From positions 47,776,890 to 47,840,889 of the forward strand of contig NC_083571.1 of NCBI RefSeq assembly GCF_027579695.1: DNA of 64,000 nucleotides. The letters run 5' to 3'. The DNA comes from Neoarius graeffei (lineage: Eukaryota > Chordata > Actinopteri > Siluriformes > Ariidae). A model generated the notes under the pieces. That model was not told the DNA's origin and searched no databases. It worked only from the letters and a program-made list of their open reading frames with translations. Positions 34,001 to 48,359 of the stretch are shown here, piece after piece; the stretch's first letter is position 1; every line of letters starts with the position of its first letter. The position numbers and the translations under genes are program-made.

Positions 34001-37000
34001 AGAGCAGCCAGTACCTTTCGCTCTCTTGCTACCAGGTGTTTTGACAGAAAAGGTCTATCAATTAACACCAAGCTGGCAGTTTACAAAGCCATCATATTGC
34101 CAACACTCCTCTACGGCAGTGAAACATGGCCCACCCTAGCCCGCCACCTACATATGCTGGAAATGTACCACCAAAGATCATTATGGCGCATACTCAATCA
34201 GTTGGTGGCAACATATCACAAACTTGGAGGTTCTAAGAAGAGCTAGTTGCACTACCATAGAGACCACCATCGGAACCAACTGCCTACGTTGGCTTGGCCA
34301 TGTTTGTCGCATGGATGACAACCGAATTCCTAAACAGCTCCTATTTGGTGAATTAGCCAGTGGAACCAGGTCTAGAGAGCACCCAAGAAAAAGGTGGAAA
34401 GACTGTGCCAAAGAGGATCTGAACATTTGTGGCACGAAGAAACATCAAACCGTGATGCATGGTGAAACAAACGAAGACGGGGCAAAGCACTGGCTGAGAT
34501 GAAGCTTGTAGAAAGAGCTAAGGCCAGACGACACAACCGACAAGCCGACAGGGTTACCAATTGTCACCGGTGACAAGGACAGCAGTGAGTCCCAATATAC
34601 AAGAATAAGGGAGATGTACAGAGCCGCAGTAATTACAGAGGGATAAAATTCATGAGCCACACCATGAAGTTATGGGAAAGGGTATTGGAGGCGAGATTGA
34701 GAAGAGAGGTAGCAATCTGTGAACAACAGTATGGGTTTATGCCAAGGAAGAGCACATCGGATGCAATTTTTTGCTTTAACCCCTTGGCTGCCACCCATAA
34801 TTAATTGTAATGTGTGAGTACGCGAGAACTTTTTGGGGTTATGGGTAGCAAACCACTGCTGAGCCATCCTGTTAGTCTCAGTGACAAAACGGTCTACCAG
34901 TTCATCTGTGAGGGGAAAACTCTGAAGTAATCCTCAGGATCAAAGCCAGCTGTGCCAGTTTGTATGCCAGCATTAGGCACAGTGAAATTGTGTTTACACC
35001 GCGTTCCAAATTATTATGTAAATGATATTTTTCTCTGATTTTCCTAAATGGTCGATGCAAATGACAGTTAGTATAATTCAACCGTTAGAGTATAAATTGA
35101 ATTTTATTGAACAAACCTCCCAATGATAACTATTTTTTTCAAAAATAAAAAAACCCTCAAAATGCACCGTTCTAAATTATTATGCACAGCAGAGTTTCAA
35201 AACATTTTATAGGTTGTAAAGAACTGAAAATGGTCATTTGTTGAATTTGCAGCATTAGGAGGTCATATTTACTGAAATCAAAAGCTATTTCAATCAAAAA
35301 CATCTTAACAGGTCAAGTTACATGTTAACATAGGACCCCTTCTTTGAGATCACCTTCACAATTCTTGCATCCATTGAACTTGTGAGTTTTTGGAGAGTTT
35401 CTGCTTGAATTTCTTTGCTGGATGTCAGAATAGCCTCCCAGAGCTGCTGTTTTGATGTGAACTGCGTCCCACCCTCATAGATCTTTTGCTTGAGGATATT
35501 CCAGAGGTTCTCGATAGGGTTGAGGTCAGGGGAGGATGGGGGCCACACCATGAGTTTCTCTCCTTTTTATGCCCATAGCAGCCAATGACACAGAGATATT
35601 CTTTGCAGCATGAGATGGTGCATTGTCATGCATGAAGATGATTTTGCTACGGAAGGCGCAGTTCTTCTTTTTGTACCATGGGAGAAAGTGGTCAGTCAGA
35701 AACGCTATGTACTTTGCTGAGGTCATTTTCACACCTTCAGGGACCCTAAAGGGGCCTACCAGCTCTCCATGATTCCGGCCCAAAACATGACTCCGCCGCC
35801 ACCTTGCTGATGTCGCAGCCTTGTTGGGACATGGTGGCCATCCACTACTCCATCCATCTGGACTATCCAGGGTTGCATGGCACTCATCAGTAAACAAGAC
35901 TTTGTTTGTTTGTTTGTTTGTTTGTTTGTTTGAAAATTAGTCTTCATGTATTTCTGGTCCCACTGCAACCATTTCTGCTTGTGAGCATTGGTTGGGGGTG
36001 GCCGAATAGTAGGTTTATGCACAACTGCAAGCCTCTGGAGGATCCTACACCTTGAGGTTCGCGGGACTCCAGAGAAACCTGCCCAGGGTTTACCCCGCAT
36101 CTCACCTGAAGTCAGCTGGGATTAGCTCCAGCTTTCCCCATGACCCTGATGGATAAGTGGTATAGAGGATGGATGGATGGATGGATGGATGGATGGATGG
36201 ATGTTGTATAAACAGTACTCTCCGGTACAATAGTTCTGATTACGACAGTGATTAAAGGAATCAACAAAGAATTCCTTAGGGGTTCTTGTATTGTTCATAG
36301 TACACACAAAAAAGGAAACTATTTGCTTTCTTCTACAGTGGTACTTTAAGTTTGTGAACCCTTTTGAATTTTCTGTATTTCTGCATAAATATAACGTAAA
36401 ACATCAGATTTTCACACAAGTCCTAAAAGTAGATAAAGAGAACCCAGTCAAACAAATGAGACAAAAATATTATACTTAGTCATTTATTTATTGAGGAAAA
36501 TGATCCAATATTACATATCTGTGAGTGGCAAAAGTATGTGAATCTTTGCTTTCAGTATCTGGTGTGATCCCCTTGTGCAGCAATAACTGCAAATAAACGT
36601 TTCCAGTAACTGTTGATCAGTCCTGCACACCGGCTTGGAGGAATTTTAGCCCATTCCTCCATACAGAATAGCTTCAACTCTGGGATGTTGGTAGGTTTCC
36701 TCACATGAACTCCTTGCTTCAGGTCCTTCCACAACATTTCGATTGGATTAAGGTCAGGACTTTGACTTGGCCATTCCAAAACATGAATTTTATTCTTCTT
36801 TAATCATTCGTTGGTAGAACAACTTGTGCGCTTAGGGTCGTTGTCTTGCTGCATGACCCACCTTCTCTTGAGATTCAGTTCATGGACAGATGTCCTGACA
36901 TTTTCCTTTAGAATTTGCTGGTATAATTCAGAATTCATTGTTCTGTCAATGATGGCAAGCCGTCCTGGCCCAGATGCAGCAAAACAGGCCCAAACCATGA

Positions 37001-40000
37001 TACTACCACCACCATGTTTCGCAGATAGGATAAGGTTCTTTATGCTGGAATGCAGTGTTGTTCCTTTCTCCAAACATTTCTCCAAACAATGCTTCTCATT
37101 TAAACTACAAAGTTCTATTTTGGTCTCATCCGTCCACAAAACATTTTTCCAATAGCCTTCTTGCTTGTCCACGTGATCTTTAGTAAACTGCAGATGAGGA
37201 GCAATGTTCTTTTTGGAGAGCAGTGGCTTTCTCCTTGCAGCCTTGCCATGCACACCATTGTTGTTCAGTGTTCTCCTGATGGTGGACTCATGAACATTAG
37301 CCAATGTTAATGTGAGAGAGGCCTTCAGTTGCTTAGAAGTTACCCTGGGGTCCTTTGTGACCTTGCCGACTATTACACGCCTTGCTCTTGGAGTGATCTT
37401 TGTTGGTCGACCACTCCTGGGGAGGGTAACAATGGTCTTGAATTTCCTCCGTTTGTACACGATCTGTCTGACTGTGGATTGGTGGAGTCCAAACTCTCTA
37501 GAGATGGTTTTGTAACCTTTTCCAGCCTGATGAGCATCAACAACGCCTTTTCTGAGGTCCTCAGAAATCTCCTTTGTTCGTGCCATGATACACTTCCACA
37601 AACGTGTTGTGAAGATCAGACTTTGATAGATCCCTGTTCTTTAAATAAAACAGGGTGCCCACTCACACCTGATTGTCATCCCATTGATTGAAAACACCTG
37701 ACTCTAATTTCACCTTGAAATTAACTGCTCATCCTAGAGGTTCACATACTTTTGCCACTCACAGATATGTAATATTGGATCATTTTCCTCAATAAATAAA
37801 TGAGCGAGTATAATAATTTTCTCATTTGTTTAACTGGGCTCTCTTTATCTACTTTTAGGACTTGTGTGAAAATCTGATGTTGTTTTAGGTCATATTTATG
37901 CAGAAATTCATAAAATTCTAAAGGGTTCACAAACTTTCAAGCACCACTGTATCTCCTCTTTGGCCTTCCTTGTTTTCGTGTGCCTGGCAGCTCCATCCTC
38001 AACATTCTCCTTCCAACATGCTCTGCATCTCTTCTCAGGATGTGTTCCTGTACCATCTCAGTCTCATCTCTCTTGGCTTAATTCCCAAGCTCTCCACATG
38101 TGCTGTCCCTCTGATGTCTTCGTTCCTTATCCTGTCCAACCTTGTCACTCCCATCGCAAGCCTTAACATCCTCAACTCCGCCACCTCCAACTTTGTCCCC
38201 TGTCTCTTCGTTAAGGGTACGGTCTCCAATCCATACATCATAGCTGGTCTCACAGGAATTAGTATCAGGTTGGGATTGAACATCTACAAATTTCAAAACT
38301 AGTGACATTGAGGACACTGGTCTTGCAAACCGAGCCACACTTCTTAAACATGTTAACCTGAGATAGCTGCCTCCTCCATTGTCAAACACATCAAAATCAT
38401 CATGACAGTTAAAAGTGGAGACAACTATCCAGTGAAAACCCATCCCAACAGGATGGTGCTCATACTGCTACACAGAATTTCTTTGTGATGTCACGCCGAG
38501 GTATATTCCGTAATTGGAGCTCCGGGCTTTTGATTGAAAATATAGTGAATATAATGTTAATATAATGTGAGGGGATATAATAATACTGGATAATCAAAGA
38601 ATATATGATAGTGATGCGTGTGAGTACAAGATGTTATGTATGAAACCCCTGAATATTTAGAAAACGTAACCTTCTTGTAATGTACCATCCCGTTCCGGTT
38701 CATACTTTCCGTACCGGGTTATGGGAGACACTGTTATTTCATGGTTCGGGCTGGCAACGACCGACAGGAACGTTATTTTATAAAGAACCACATGATATAC
38801 TGCAATGATGATAAAGTAAAAATGATTTCTGCTGTCTATATATAGTCTATTTGTCTGAAAGTATGCGTTTGTTTTTCGCTCCACTCTGTTTTGCCACAGG
38901 GGAACAGTATGTAACATAGTCATTAGCCAGGAGATGCCTCAGAGCCAGCCGGTTATCTTCAACCCTGATTTCTTCGTGGAGAAACTGCGGCATGAGAAGC
39001 CGCAGGTTTTCAGTGAGCTCTTGCTGAGTAACATAAGCAGGCTCATTGATTTACCTGGAGCAGAGTTTGCACAGCTCCAGGGAGAAGCAGACCTCAAGAT
39101 CCCAGCTTCCACAGGCTTCCTGCGCCTCCCCAACTTCCTGAAGCGTAAAGGTGAACATCTCACAAGCACTGTTGACAGCCCTTAAAAGGGAATGTAGCGA
39201 ATGCATGGTCCAAAGATGTCTAGAAATCACCAGATGGAGTCGTAAACTAATCTGCATACTAACTGAATTCAATTCATGATCATTTGCCTCAAAATGTGTT
39301 GTGAGGAAGGAAGATTTTCTGAAGACAGAATAGAAACTGAGTAAAGGCCAATTTATGCTGACAACCCAGTCCTTGCAGATAGCGTCTCAGACAGCGTCTG
39401 CGTAGCCCCCCCACCTTCGCAGACGCTCTGCGCGCACCTCCCAAAAATTGTGAGCACCGCAGAAGCCTCGCAGACAAGAGGGCTCTGATTGGTCCACTCT
39501 ACATCCGCTGTACACGCACTTCCGCTTCCCTACTTTCCCGGTTTGTTTTGTTTTCACGACCGGCATTTTTAAAAACACGAGCGAAGATGGAGCAGCATGA
39601 AGAGCGGTTGATTGAGGAAGTACGTACATCTATACGACTCCAGTTCTAGTCATTATAAAAAAAAAAAAAGTTCTAGTCATTATAAGTAACCGGAGGATAA
39701 ACACTCCACTAACCACACCCACCAACTACTCCTAGCGACTTCGCGCCCCCTTGCGTTGTGCTGGTGAATAACATCGCGCACGCCTATTACTCCCTGCTCA
39801 ACGATAAATTACAACTGTCTGCGAAAAGCTATCTGCGAAAGCCTTGTCGCAAGAGCATGCAGAGGCCTTAAGGCAGGGGTGTCAAACCTGATCCATAAAG
39901 GGCCTTGTGGCTGCAGGTTTTCATTCCAGCCATGCAGCAGCACACCTGACTTGGCTCATTCAATCAACTGAACTGTCTTCACACAGTCAAATACTTGCAG

Positions 40001-43000
40001 CCACACCCACCCTTGATTAAAGGGTGGGTGTGTCAGTTGATTGCATAAGCCAAATCAGGGTGCTGCTGCATGGCTGGAATGAAAACCTGCAGCCACACGG
40101 CCCTTTATGGATCAGGTTTGACACCCCTGCCTTAAGGGGTAATGTACAGTGAGTATTATTATTATTATTATTATTATTATAGCGGCAGCTACAATTATCG
40201 ACACCTTAACGATCTTTTGGCCATTGTAAAAGTAGAAAAGACTTTCAGGACGTAAACTGTGCATGAATAATTACTCAAACTTCCACTGGGGGAAAAAAAC
40301 TTAATTCCTGATCACTGACCGTATCAGATCACATGACACCGTTCCACAATTATCGACACCCAGATTTATTAAAAAATAAATCGGTATGTGGTATTAAGTT
40401 AACAAAACAGCTTTTTTTATTTCAAATTTGTTTTACATAGACTTTAGTACAAAATATCTCTTTTTACAGTGGGGCAAAAAAGTATTTAGTCAGCCACCAA
40501 TTGTGCAAGTTCTCCCACTTAAAAAGATGAGAGAGGCCTGTAATTTTCATCATAGGTACACTTCAACTATGAGAGACAGAATGGGGGGAAAGAATCCAGG
40601 AAATCACATTGTAGGATTTTTAATGAATTAATTGGTAAATTCCTCGGTAAAATAAGTTTTTGGTCACCTACAAACAAGCAAGATTTCTGGCTCTCACAGA
40701 CCTGTAACAACTTTAAGAGGCTCCTCTGTCCTCCACTCGTTACCTGTATTAATGGCACCTGTTTGAACTCGTTATCAGTATAAAAAGACACCTGTCCACA
40801 ACCTCAAACAGTCACACTCCAAACTCCACTATGGCCAAGACCAAAGAGCTGTCAAAGGACACCAGAAACAAAACTGTAGACCTGCACCAGGCTGGGAAGA
40901 CTGAATCTGCAATAGGTAAGCAGCTTGGTGTGAAGAAATCAACTGTGGGAGCAATTATTAGAAAATGGAAGACATACAAGACCACTGATAATCTCCCTCG
41001 ATCTGGGGCTCCATGCAAGATCTCACCCCGTGGGGTCAAAATGATCACAAGAACGGTGAGCAAAAATCCCAAAACCACATGGGGGGACCTAGTGAATGAC
41101 CTGCAGAGAGCTGGGACCAAAGTAACAAAGGCTACCATCAGTAACACACTACGCCGCCAGGGACTCAAATCCTGCAGTACCAGACGTGTCCCCCTGCTTA
41201 AGCCAGTACATGTCCAGGCCCGTCTGAAGTTTGCTAGAGAGCATTTGGATGATCCAGAAGAGGATTGGGAGAATGTCATATGGTCAGATGAAACCAAAAT
41301 AGAACTTTTTGGTAAAAACTCAACTTGTTGTGTTTGGAGGAGAAAGAATGCTGAGTTGCATCCAAAGAACACCATACCTACTGTGAAGCATGGGGGTGGA
41401 AACATCATGCTTTGGGGCTGTTTTTCTGCAAAGGGACCAGGACGACTGATCTGTGTAAAGGAAAGAATGAATGGGGCCATGTATCATGAGATTTTGAATG
41501 AAAACCTCCTTCCATCAGCAAGGGCATTGAAGATGAAACGTGGTTGGGTGTTTCAGCATGACAATGATCCCAAACACACCGCCCGGGCAACGAAGGAGTG
41601 GCTTCGTAAGAAGCATTTCAAGGTCCTGGAGTGGCCTAGCCAGTCTCCAGATCTCAACCCCATAGAAAATCTTTGGAGGGAGTTGAAAGTCCGTGTTGCC
41701 CAGCGACAGCCCCAAAACATCACTGCTCTAGAGGAGATCTGCATGGAGGAATGGGCCAAAATACCAGCAACGGTGTGTGAAAACCTTGTGAAGACTTACA
41801 GAAAACGTTTGACCTCTGTCATTGCCAACAAAGGGTATATAACAAAGTATTGAGATGAACTTTTGTTATTGACCAAATACTTATTTTCCACCATAATTTG
41901 CAAATAAATTCTTTAAAAATCAGACAATGTGATTTCCTGGATTCTTTCCCCCCATTCTGTCTCTCATAGTTGAGGTATACCTATGATGAAAATTACAGGC
42001 CTCTCTCATCTTTTTAAGTGGGAGAACTTGCACAATTGGTGACTGACTAAATACTTTTTTGCCCCACTGTATATCCATGTTGGTGTTTATGTAAATGAGG
42101 AAGTAATTCTAATGTTCAACAAATGAACTGATAATGTTTAACCTGTCAGAAAATCTTTTTGTTCCACTTTCTACCCACTTTCTAAGTGTTTTTGTAGATC
42201 ACATTTTGTTCATCATTCGTTGCTTTTATATTAATTTCTATTTTTGTAGTTTACCAATAAACGTCAACAGGGAATCGACATTGTAACCGCATGGAAATCC
42301 AGGTCAAAGGTCGCATGTCATTCCTCAAACCAAAATATAAAATGTCTACTGGTATTGTAATATGGTGGATATTTACAACAAACTGCGAAATTATTTTCTG
42401 AATGGAATAGAAAAATCTATTTTCCAAATACACTCAACATTCCGTTCTGTTATGGATCAGAAAAAAAAAATATATCACAGCACTTTTTATTTTTTTAAAG
42501 TACTTCATCTACTTCAACAATGTTACACAAAGATCGATCCATAACAGTTGTAAATGTCACTTAATTCCACAGGGTGTCGATAATGGTGGACACCGGTGAA
42601 AGTGATCACTATTATCGACACCTCACGTGACTTCTCAAACACGCGTTTAGATACAAAATGGCGACTGTCAAATGGAAGAGGAAGAAACGAAGTAGGTTTC
42701 GACAAGATCATGAAATATCGGTGAATTTGATAAGTAAAAACATGTCCATGATCTTTCCACCATGCTTACCAGCCATGATAGCGTCCCGGTTTTTCCTCAA
42801 ATTGCTGATCGTGCAAAAAATAAAAATTCCATCTCAGGTAACGAGCTGTCATCAGACGACAAGATCAAAGGGTGAGGAGGGTCTTCCGGTTGATTTTAAT
42901 TAACCAGTAATAGCTGTTGTAACTGAAACTCATCTTTGTAAAAAAAATTTTTTTTTAAAATTGGTAAATCTGAAAAGGCGCCGATTAATTATGGATTGTC

Positions 43001-46000
43001 GATTAATAAAGCGGTGGCTACAATTATTCACACATTCACACATCACATTATCTCTAGCCGCTTTATCCTTCTACAGGGTCGCAGGCAAGCTGGAGCCTAT
43101 CCCAGCTGACTACGGGCGAAAGGCGGGGTACACCCTGGACAAGTCGCCAGGTCATCACAGGGCTGACACATAGACACAGACAACCATTCACACCTACGGT
43201 CAATTTAGAGTCACCAGTTAACCTAACCTGCATGTCTTTGGACTGTGGGGGAAACCGGAGCACCCGGAGGAAACCCACGCGGACACGGGGAGAACATGCA
43301 AACTCCGCACAGAAAGGCCCTCGCCGGCCCCGGGGCTCGAACCCAGGACCTTCTTGCTGTGAGGCGACAGCGCTAACCACTACACCACCGTGCCGCCCGG
43401 CTACAATTATTATTATTATTATTATTATTATTGTGAAAAACCCTGACAGGATGATGCAGGACCATTGAGCTCTACTTCAAAAAATGTGGATAGCTCATTG
43501 GCCAGTCAGGGTGAAGCAGTCTGGCCGTCATATCACGCACATCGGAGAGATAAAATCATATCTCTGCCTAGGAAGCTACACAAAACTGGGCATGTTATTC
43601 ATCTAATTGTTGAGGGGGGGAACCCACAAACTGGACATGTTATTTGTAAAAGTGTGTGTTTGTCAGTCTGTGAATGGCTTTTTTTTGTGGAGGTGTTTGT
43701 GTTTTAATCATAATATATAGGATTCAATACATTTTATCATCATGGATACATCCAAGATTACTGCAGGTTATGTATTATTAATAATAATAATATGAGACCA
43801 AATAGAAATTAGTGTCTTGCAAAAGTATTCATCCCCCGTGGTGTTTGTCCTGTTTTGTCGCATTACAAGCTGGAATTAAAATGGATTTTTAGGGGGTTGG
43901 CACCATTTGGTTTACACAACATGCCTACAACTTTAAAGGTGCACTTTGTTTTACTGTGACACGAACAATAAAGATGAAAAAAACAGAAATCCAAGTAAGA
44001 GCTGGTCCAATCAATTCACTTCATAAGTCACATAATTAGCTGATTAAGATCCACCTGTGTGCAATCAAAGTGTCACATGATCTGTCACATAATGTCTGTA
44101 TAAATCAACCTGTTCTGGAAGGACCCTGACTCTGCAACACTACTAAGCAAGCAACATGAAAACCAAGGAGCCTCCAAACAGGTCAGAGACGAAGTTGTGG
44201 AGAAGTATAGATCAGGGTTGGGTTATAAAAAAAAATCCCAAATTCTGAATATCCCAGGGAGCACCAAATCCATTATAGCAAAATGGAAAGAATATGGCAC
44301 CACTACAAACCTGACAAGAGAAGGCCATCCACCAAAACTCACAGACTGGGCAAGGAGGGCATTAATCAGAGATGCAACAAAGACACCAAAGATAACACTG
44401 AAGGAGCTGCAAAGATCCACAGCGGAGATGGGAGTATCTGTCCATAGGACCACTTTAAGCCATACACTCCACAGAGCGGGGCTTTATGGAAGAGTGGCCA
44501 AAAAAGTAATTGCTTAAGAAACCATGTTTGGAGTTTGCCCAACAGCATGTGGCAGACTCCCCAAACACATGGAAGAAGATTCTCTGGTCAAATGAGACTA
44601 AGGCCGAATCCCATTTCACCCCTTGGACATACCCCTTGGCCCTTCCCCTCCACGCTCCATGCGCGTTCACATGAAGGGGTAGGGGTATCCCAATCCCAGT
44701 TAACGCGGAGGGGTAGGGCTTCTGTACCCCTCCAAATGGAGATTTTCCTGGAGCTGACTCCGAACGAAGGGGTTTGAGTGATTTCCCACAATGCCATGCG
44801 GATTTCAGCGAGATTTCATGCGGATTTCAGAAAGATGGCGGTTCCCGCGGCGAAAGATTGTCATAAATGTATTTTCTCCATTATTTACGTGTTTTAAGTT
44901 GTTATCCAGAGGAAACACGCCGCTTGATTCGCTTTCGAGCTGAGAATGAGCAGCGATTTCTGAAATCCAAGTTGCTGCTAAAAAGCTTTGGGAGTGAGTA
45001 TTGTTTTCGGTTGCTTGACTGCATACGTTTTGTTCTGTTATTCTCGCTTTTATTGTTTACATGAGTGTTCTGACACCTCATTCTGTCGGATGTGGTGCAC
45101 GAAGCGCCAAAGATATCCCATTCAGTGGTGTTAGTTAACAAATCACACCCTGCCAGCAGAGATTTCTGGTTCTTCCTCTGGCTCTGACTGTAGCGGCTGG
45201 TCGCAGCCAGTGACGCATTTGGTCGCGTTTTGCTAACGTAAACGCTGACGGAGGTACGCGATGACGTATGCGATCGTTGAAGGGCTATCCCAATACGTAG
45301 GGGTTGAATTTCAAGCCCTATCCCTTGTAGCTCAGTTTCAAGGGGAAGGGCCAAGGGGGAGGGGTAGGGGTAGAAATTAGAATTGGGATTGGGCCTAAAA
45401 CTTAGCTTTTTGGCCATCTTGGGAAATGCCATGTGTGGCACAAACCCAACACCCTGAGAACACCATTCCTGCAGTGAAGCATGGTGGTGGCAGCATCATG
45501 CTGTGGGAATATTTTTCATCTGCAGGGAGAGGAAAGCTGGTCAGGACTGAAGGAAAGATGGATGGCACTAAATACAGGGCAATTCTGGAGGAAAACCTGT
45601 TTGAGACTGGGATGAAGGTTCACATTTCAGCAGGACAATGACCATCAACATTGCAGTTTTGCCTTGAGGAATAGGTGAAAATCCCAGTGGCTAGATGTGC
45701 TAAGCTAATAGAGACAAACCCCAAGAGACTTGCAGCTGGAATTGTAGCAAAAGGTGGCTCTACAAAGTATTGACTTTGGGGGGTGAATACTTATGCACAC
45801 CTTTTTTTTTCATCTTAATTATTGTTTGTGTTTAAAAAAAAAATGTGCACCTTTAAAGTGGTAGGTATGTTGTGTAAATCAAATGGTGCTAACCTCCCAA
45901 AAATCCATGTCAATTCCATCTTGTAATGTGACAAAACGGGACAAACACCAAGGGGGAGGAATACTTTTGCAAGACACTGTACATAGACAGTACGTGCATA

Positions 46001-48326
46001 ACAGAGAAGAAAAAAGTGTACATTACAACACGACGGAACAACTCTTGTTTCCGCAGAGATGGAGACAGCATGTGGGTCAGGGTCCACAAAAGTAACGTCG
46101 TTTCCTGTTGTCTGGAGGCATGTGAGCCCTCATATACTGTTCCAGATCAGCAATAAAAAAAAAAAAACACCCAAATACATTCTATTGGACAGAATGAAAT
46201 GAAACTCATCATGCAAATAATGGATGGAACAGATTCCCGCATGTAGATATTACAAATGAACTCTTTTTATAAACAGATTGATGCCAGTCCGTAGCTATAG
46301 TTACAAATTATGTATAAACAATATAATAATAAAATTAAACAAGTCCTAAATTAATTTCAATTTCCTGCATAATTATAACAAAACAAATTATTCTAATATT
46401 CCATTTACTGCAAAATGTTTCCATACAAATTATTTCCAAAATATTTTTTTTTTAACATCAATTTCAAGAAAACCTAAATAACATCAGGCAATATCTATTT
46501 ATAACTTTATCAAACAAATTTAAGATCAATATAACAATTTGGTAGTATAAAAAAAGCTGATGTGAGATAATAGTGTGAGCTCTGAGGAATAATCTAGAAG
46601 TTATAATATCTAAAGAAGAAATAATCTCCTAAAAATAATTATAGTAATAAGAGCCGTTCAAAAAAATATCAGAGACCGAACTGGAAAAGGGGGAAAAAAA
46701 AACCTAAACAAGTAATGGAGGGGAAGCGCAATAAAGATACAGTGGTGCTTGAAAGTTTGCGAACCCTTTAGAATTTTCTATATTTCTGCATAAATATGAC
46801 CTAAAGCATCAACAGATTTTCACACATGTCCTAAAAGTAGATAAAGAGAACCCAGTTAAACAAATGAGACAAAAATATTATACTTGCTCATTTATTTACT
46901 GAGGAAAATGATCCAATATTACATATCTGTGAGTGGCAAAAGTGAATAATGTGAATAAATAAATGACCAAGTATAATATTTTTCTCTCATTTGTTTAACT
47001 GGATTCTCTTTATCTACTTTTAGGACTCGTATGAAAATCTGATAATGTTTTAGGTCATATTTATGCAGAAATATATAAAATTCTAAAGGGTTCACAAACT
47101 TTCAAGCACCACTGTATGTCAGGAATGTGGGTAAAGTGGAGAAAATAAGTGGAGGTCTTGAAAGAAAAAAAAGTCAGGAGATACTTTTCTTGGGGCAAGT
47201 TTGATCAGATACGACGGTTTAACACACCAACCAAGTACACACAGTGGGTGCTTGGACGCTTCACTCGTTTGTACAGTGCGTATTGGCCAATAGCAGAGGT
47301 GGACAGTAACAAAGTACATTTACTCAAGTACTGTACTTAAGTACACTTTGAGTATCTGTACTTTACTTGAGTATTTTGTTTTTTTGGCAATGTATGACTT
47401 TAACTTCACTACATATCTCTCTGGCTGCACTCAGTTCATTCAACTCAAGTCCTTTAGATCTCAACCCTCCCCTGTCACCTCTGGCGTGCCCCAGGGCTCT
47501 GTCCTGGGGCCCCTTCTCTACATCACCTACCTCCTTCCCCTCAGCAATATATTTCGTAAATGTAATATCAACTTTCATTGCTATGCAGATGACACCCAGC
47601 TCTACCTGTCTGGAAAACCCTCTTCCACCCTCCCTCCCCCCTCCCTTACCACCTGCTTAGCTGAAATCAAATCCTGGTTCACCTCTAACTTCCTGAAACT
47701 GAACAGTGACAAAACTGAAGTCCTCCTTGTAGGCACCAAATCCACTCTCTCCAAAGTTGACAGTATCTCCTTTTCAATTGACGGTTCCATAGTTTCCCCC
47801 TCCCGTCAGGTCAAGAGCCTGGGTGTCATCCTAGACAGCTCTGTATCCTTTCTCTCTCATATCAATAACATTACACGGTCTGCTTATTTTCACTTGCGCA
47901 ACATAAATCGTCTTCGCCCCTCCCTCACCTCCCACACCACTTCCATCCTTATACATAGTCTTGTCACTTCCTGCATTGACTACTGTAATTCTCTCCTCTT
48001 TGGTCTCCCTCAAAAATCCCTTCATAAGCTCCAATTGGTCCAGAATTCAGCTGCCCGTATCATCACCAATACGCCCTCTTTTTTCATCACATCACCCCAA
48101 CACTACAGACTCTCCACTGGCTCCCTATCAAATACAGGATCAATTTCAAAATTCTCCTCCACACATTCAAGGCCATCCATAATCTTGCCCCTTCATATTT
48201 GTCCAATCTTCTCCACATTGCTACCCCCTCTCGCTCCCTCCGATCCTCTATCCTCCTCACTGTCCTCTCTGCCCGCCTCAGTACTATGGGGAGTAGAGCT
48301 TTCAGTCGCTCTGCTCCCCAACTCTG

Positions 48327-48359
<33 letters not shown>

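Larger units (their letters stand above)
40180..43015. mobile_element. Unassigned DNA element with repeated 12-mer, carrying an intact Tc1
   Basis: ATTATCGACACC occurs at 40194-40205, 40349-40360 and 42611-42622, and reversed at 42573-42584. Repeats of this type near element ends suggest transposase-binding sites. The Tc1 at 40467-42069 lies between them. An 81-codon frame at 42658-42903 ([19 protein letters not shown]…) is not recognised. Exact borders are uncertain. Confidence 0.4.
43812..45979 (+). mobile_element. Tc1-like transposon interrupted by a Harbinger element
   Basis: The ends GTGTCTTGCAAAAGTATTC and GTATTC-type …TTTTGCAAGACACTG are inverted, next to TA. Inverted similarity continues inward to AAAGGTGCAC / GTGCACCTTTAAAG. 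Transposase pieces are present on both sides of the insertion at 44602-45395. The right catalytic part is short and degraded. Confidence 0.85.

Noticed and set aside
28586-38731. Possible inverted ends of one 10-kb element (TCTCCCATAACCCGG at 28586 and reversed near 38718)
   Set aside because: A 15-bp match is expected by chance in a window of this size and no target duplication supports it.
38934-39185. Start of arhgap19 at the ATG in exon 2
   Set aside because: Upstream codons from the acceptor align with the conserved N-terminus and exon 1 at 27973 fits in phase, so this ATG is internal; it remains possible as a secondary start.
44902-45441. 179-codon minus-strand frame
   Set aside because: It spans the Harbinger border into the Tc1 host and has no recognisable domain; the SANT-like piece is on the plus strand.
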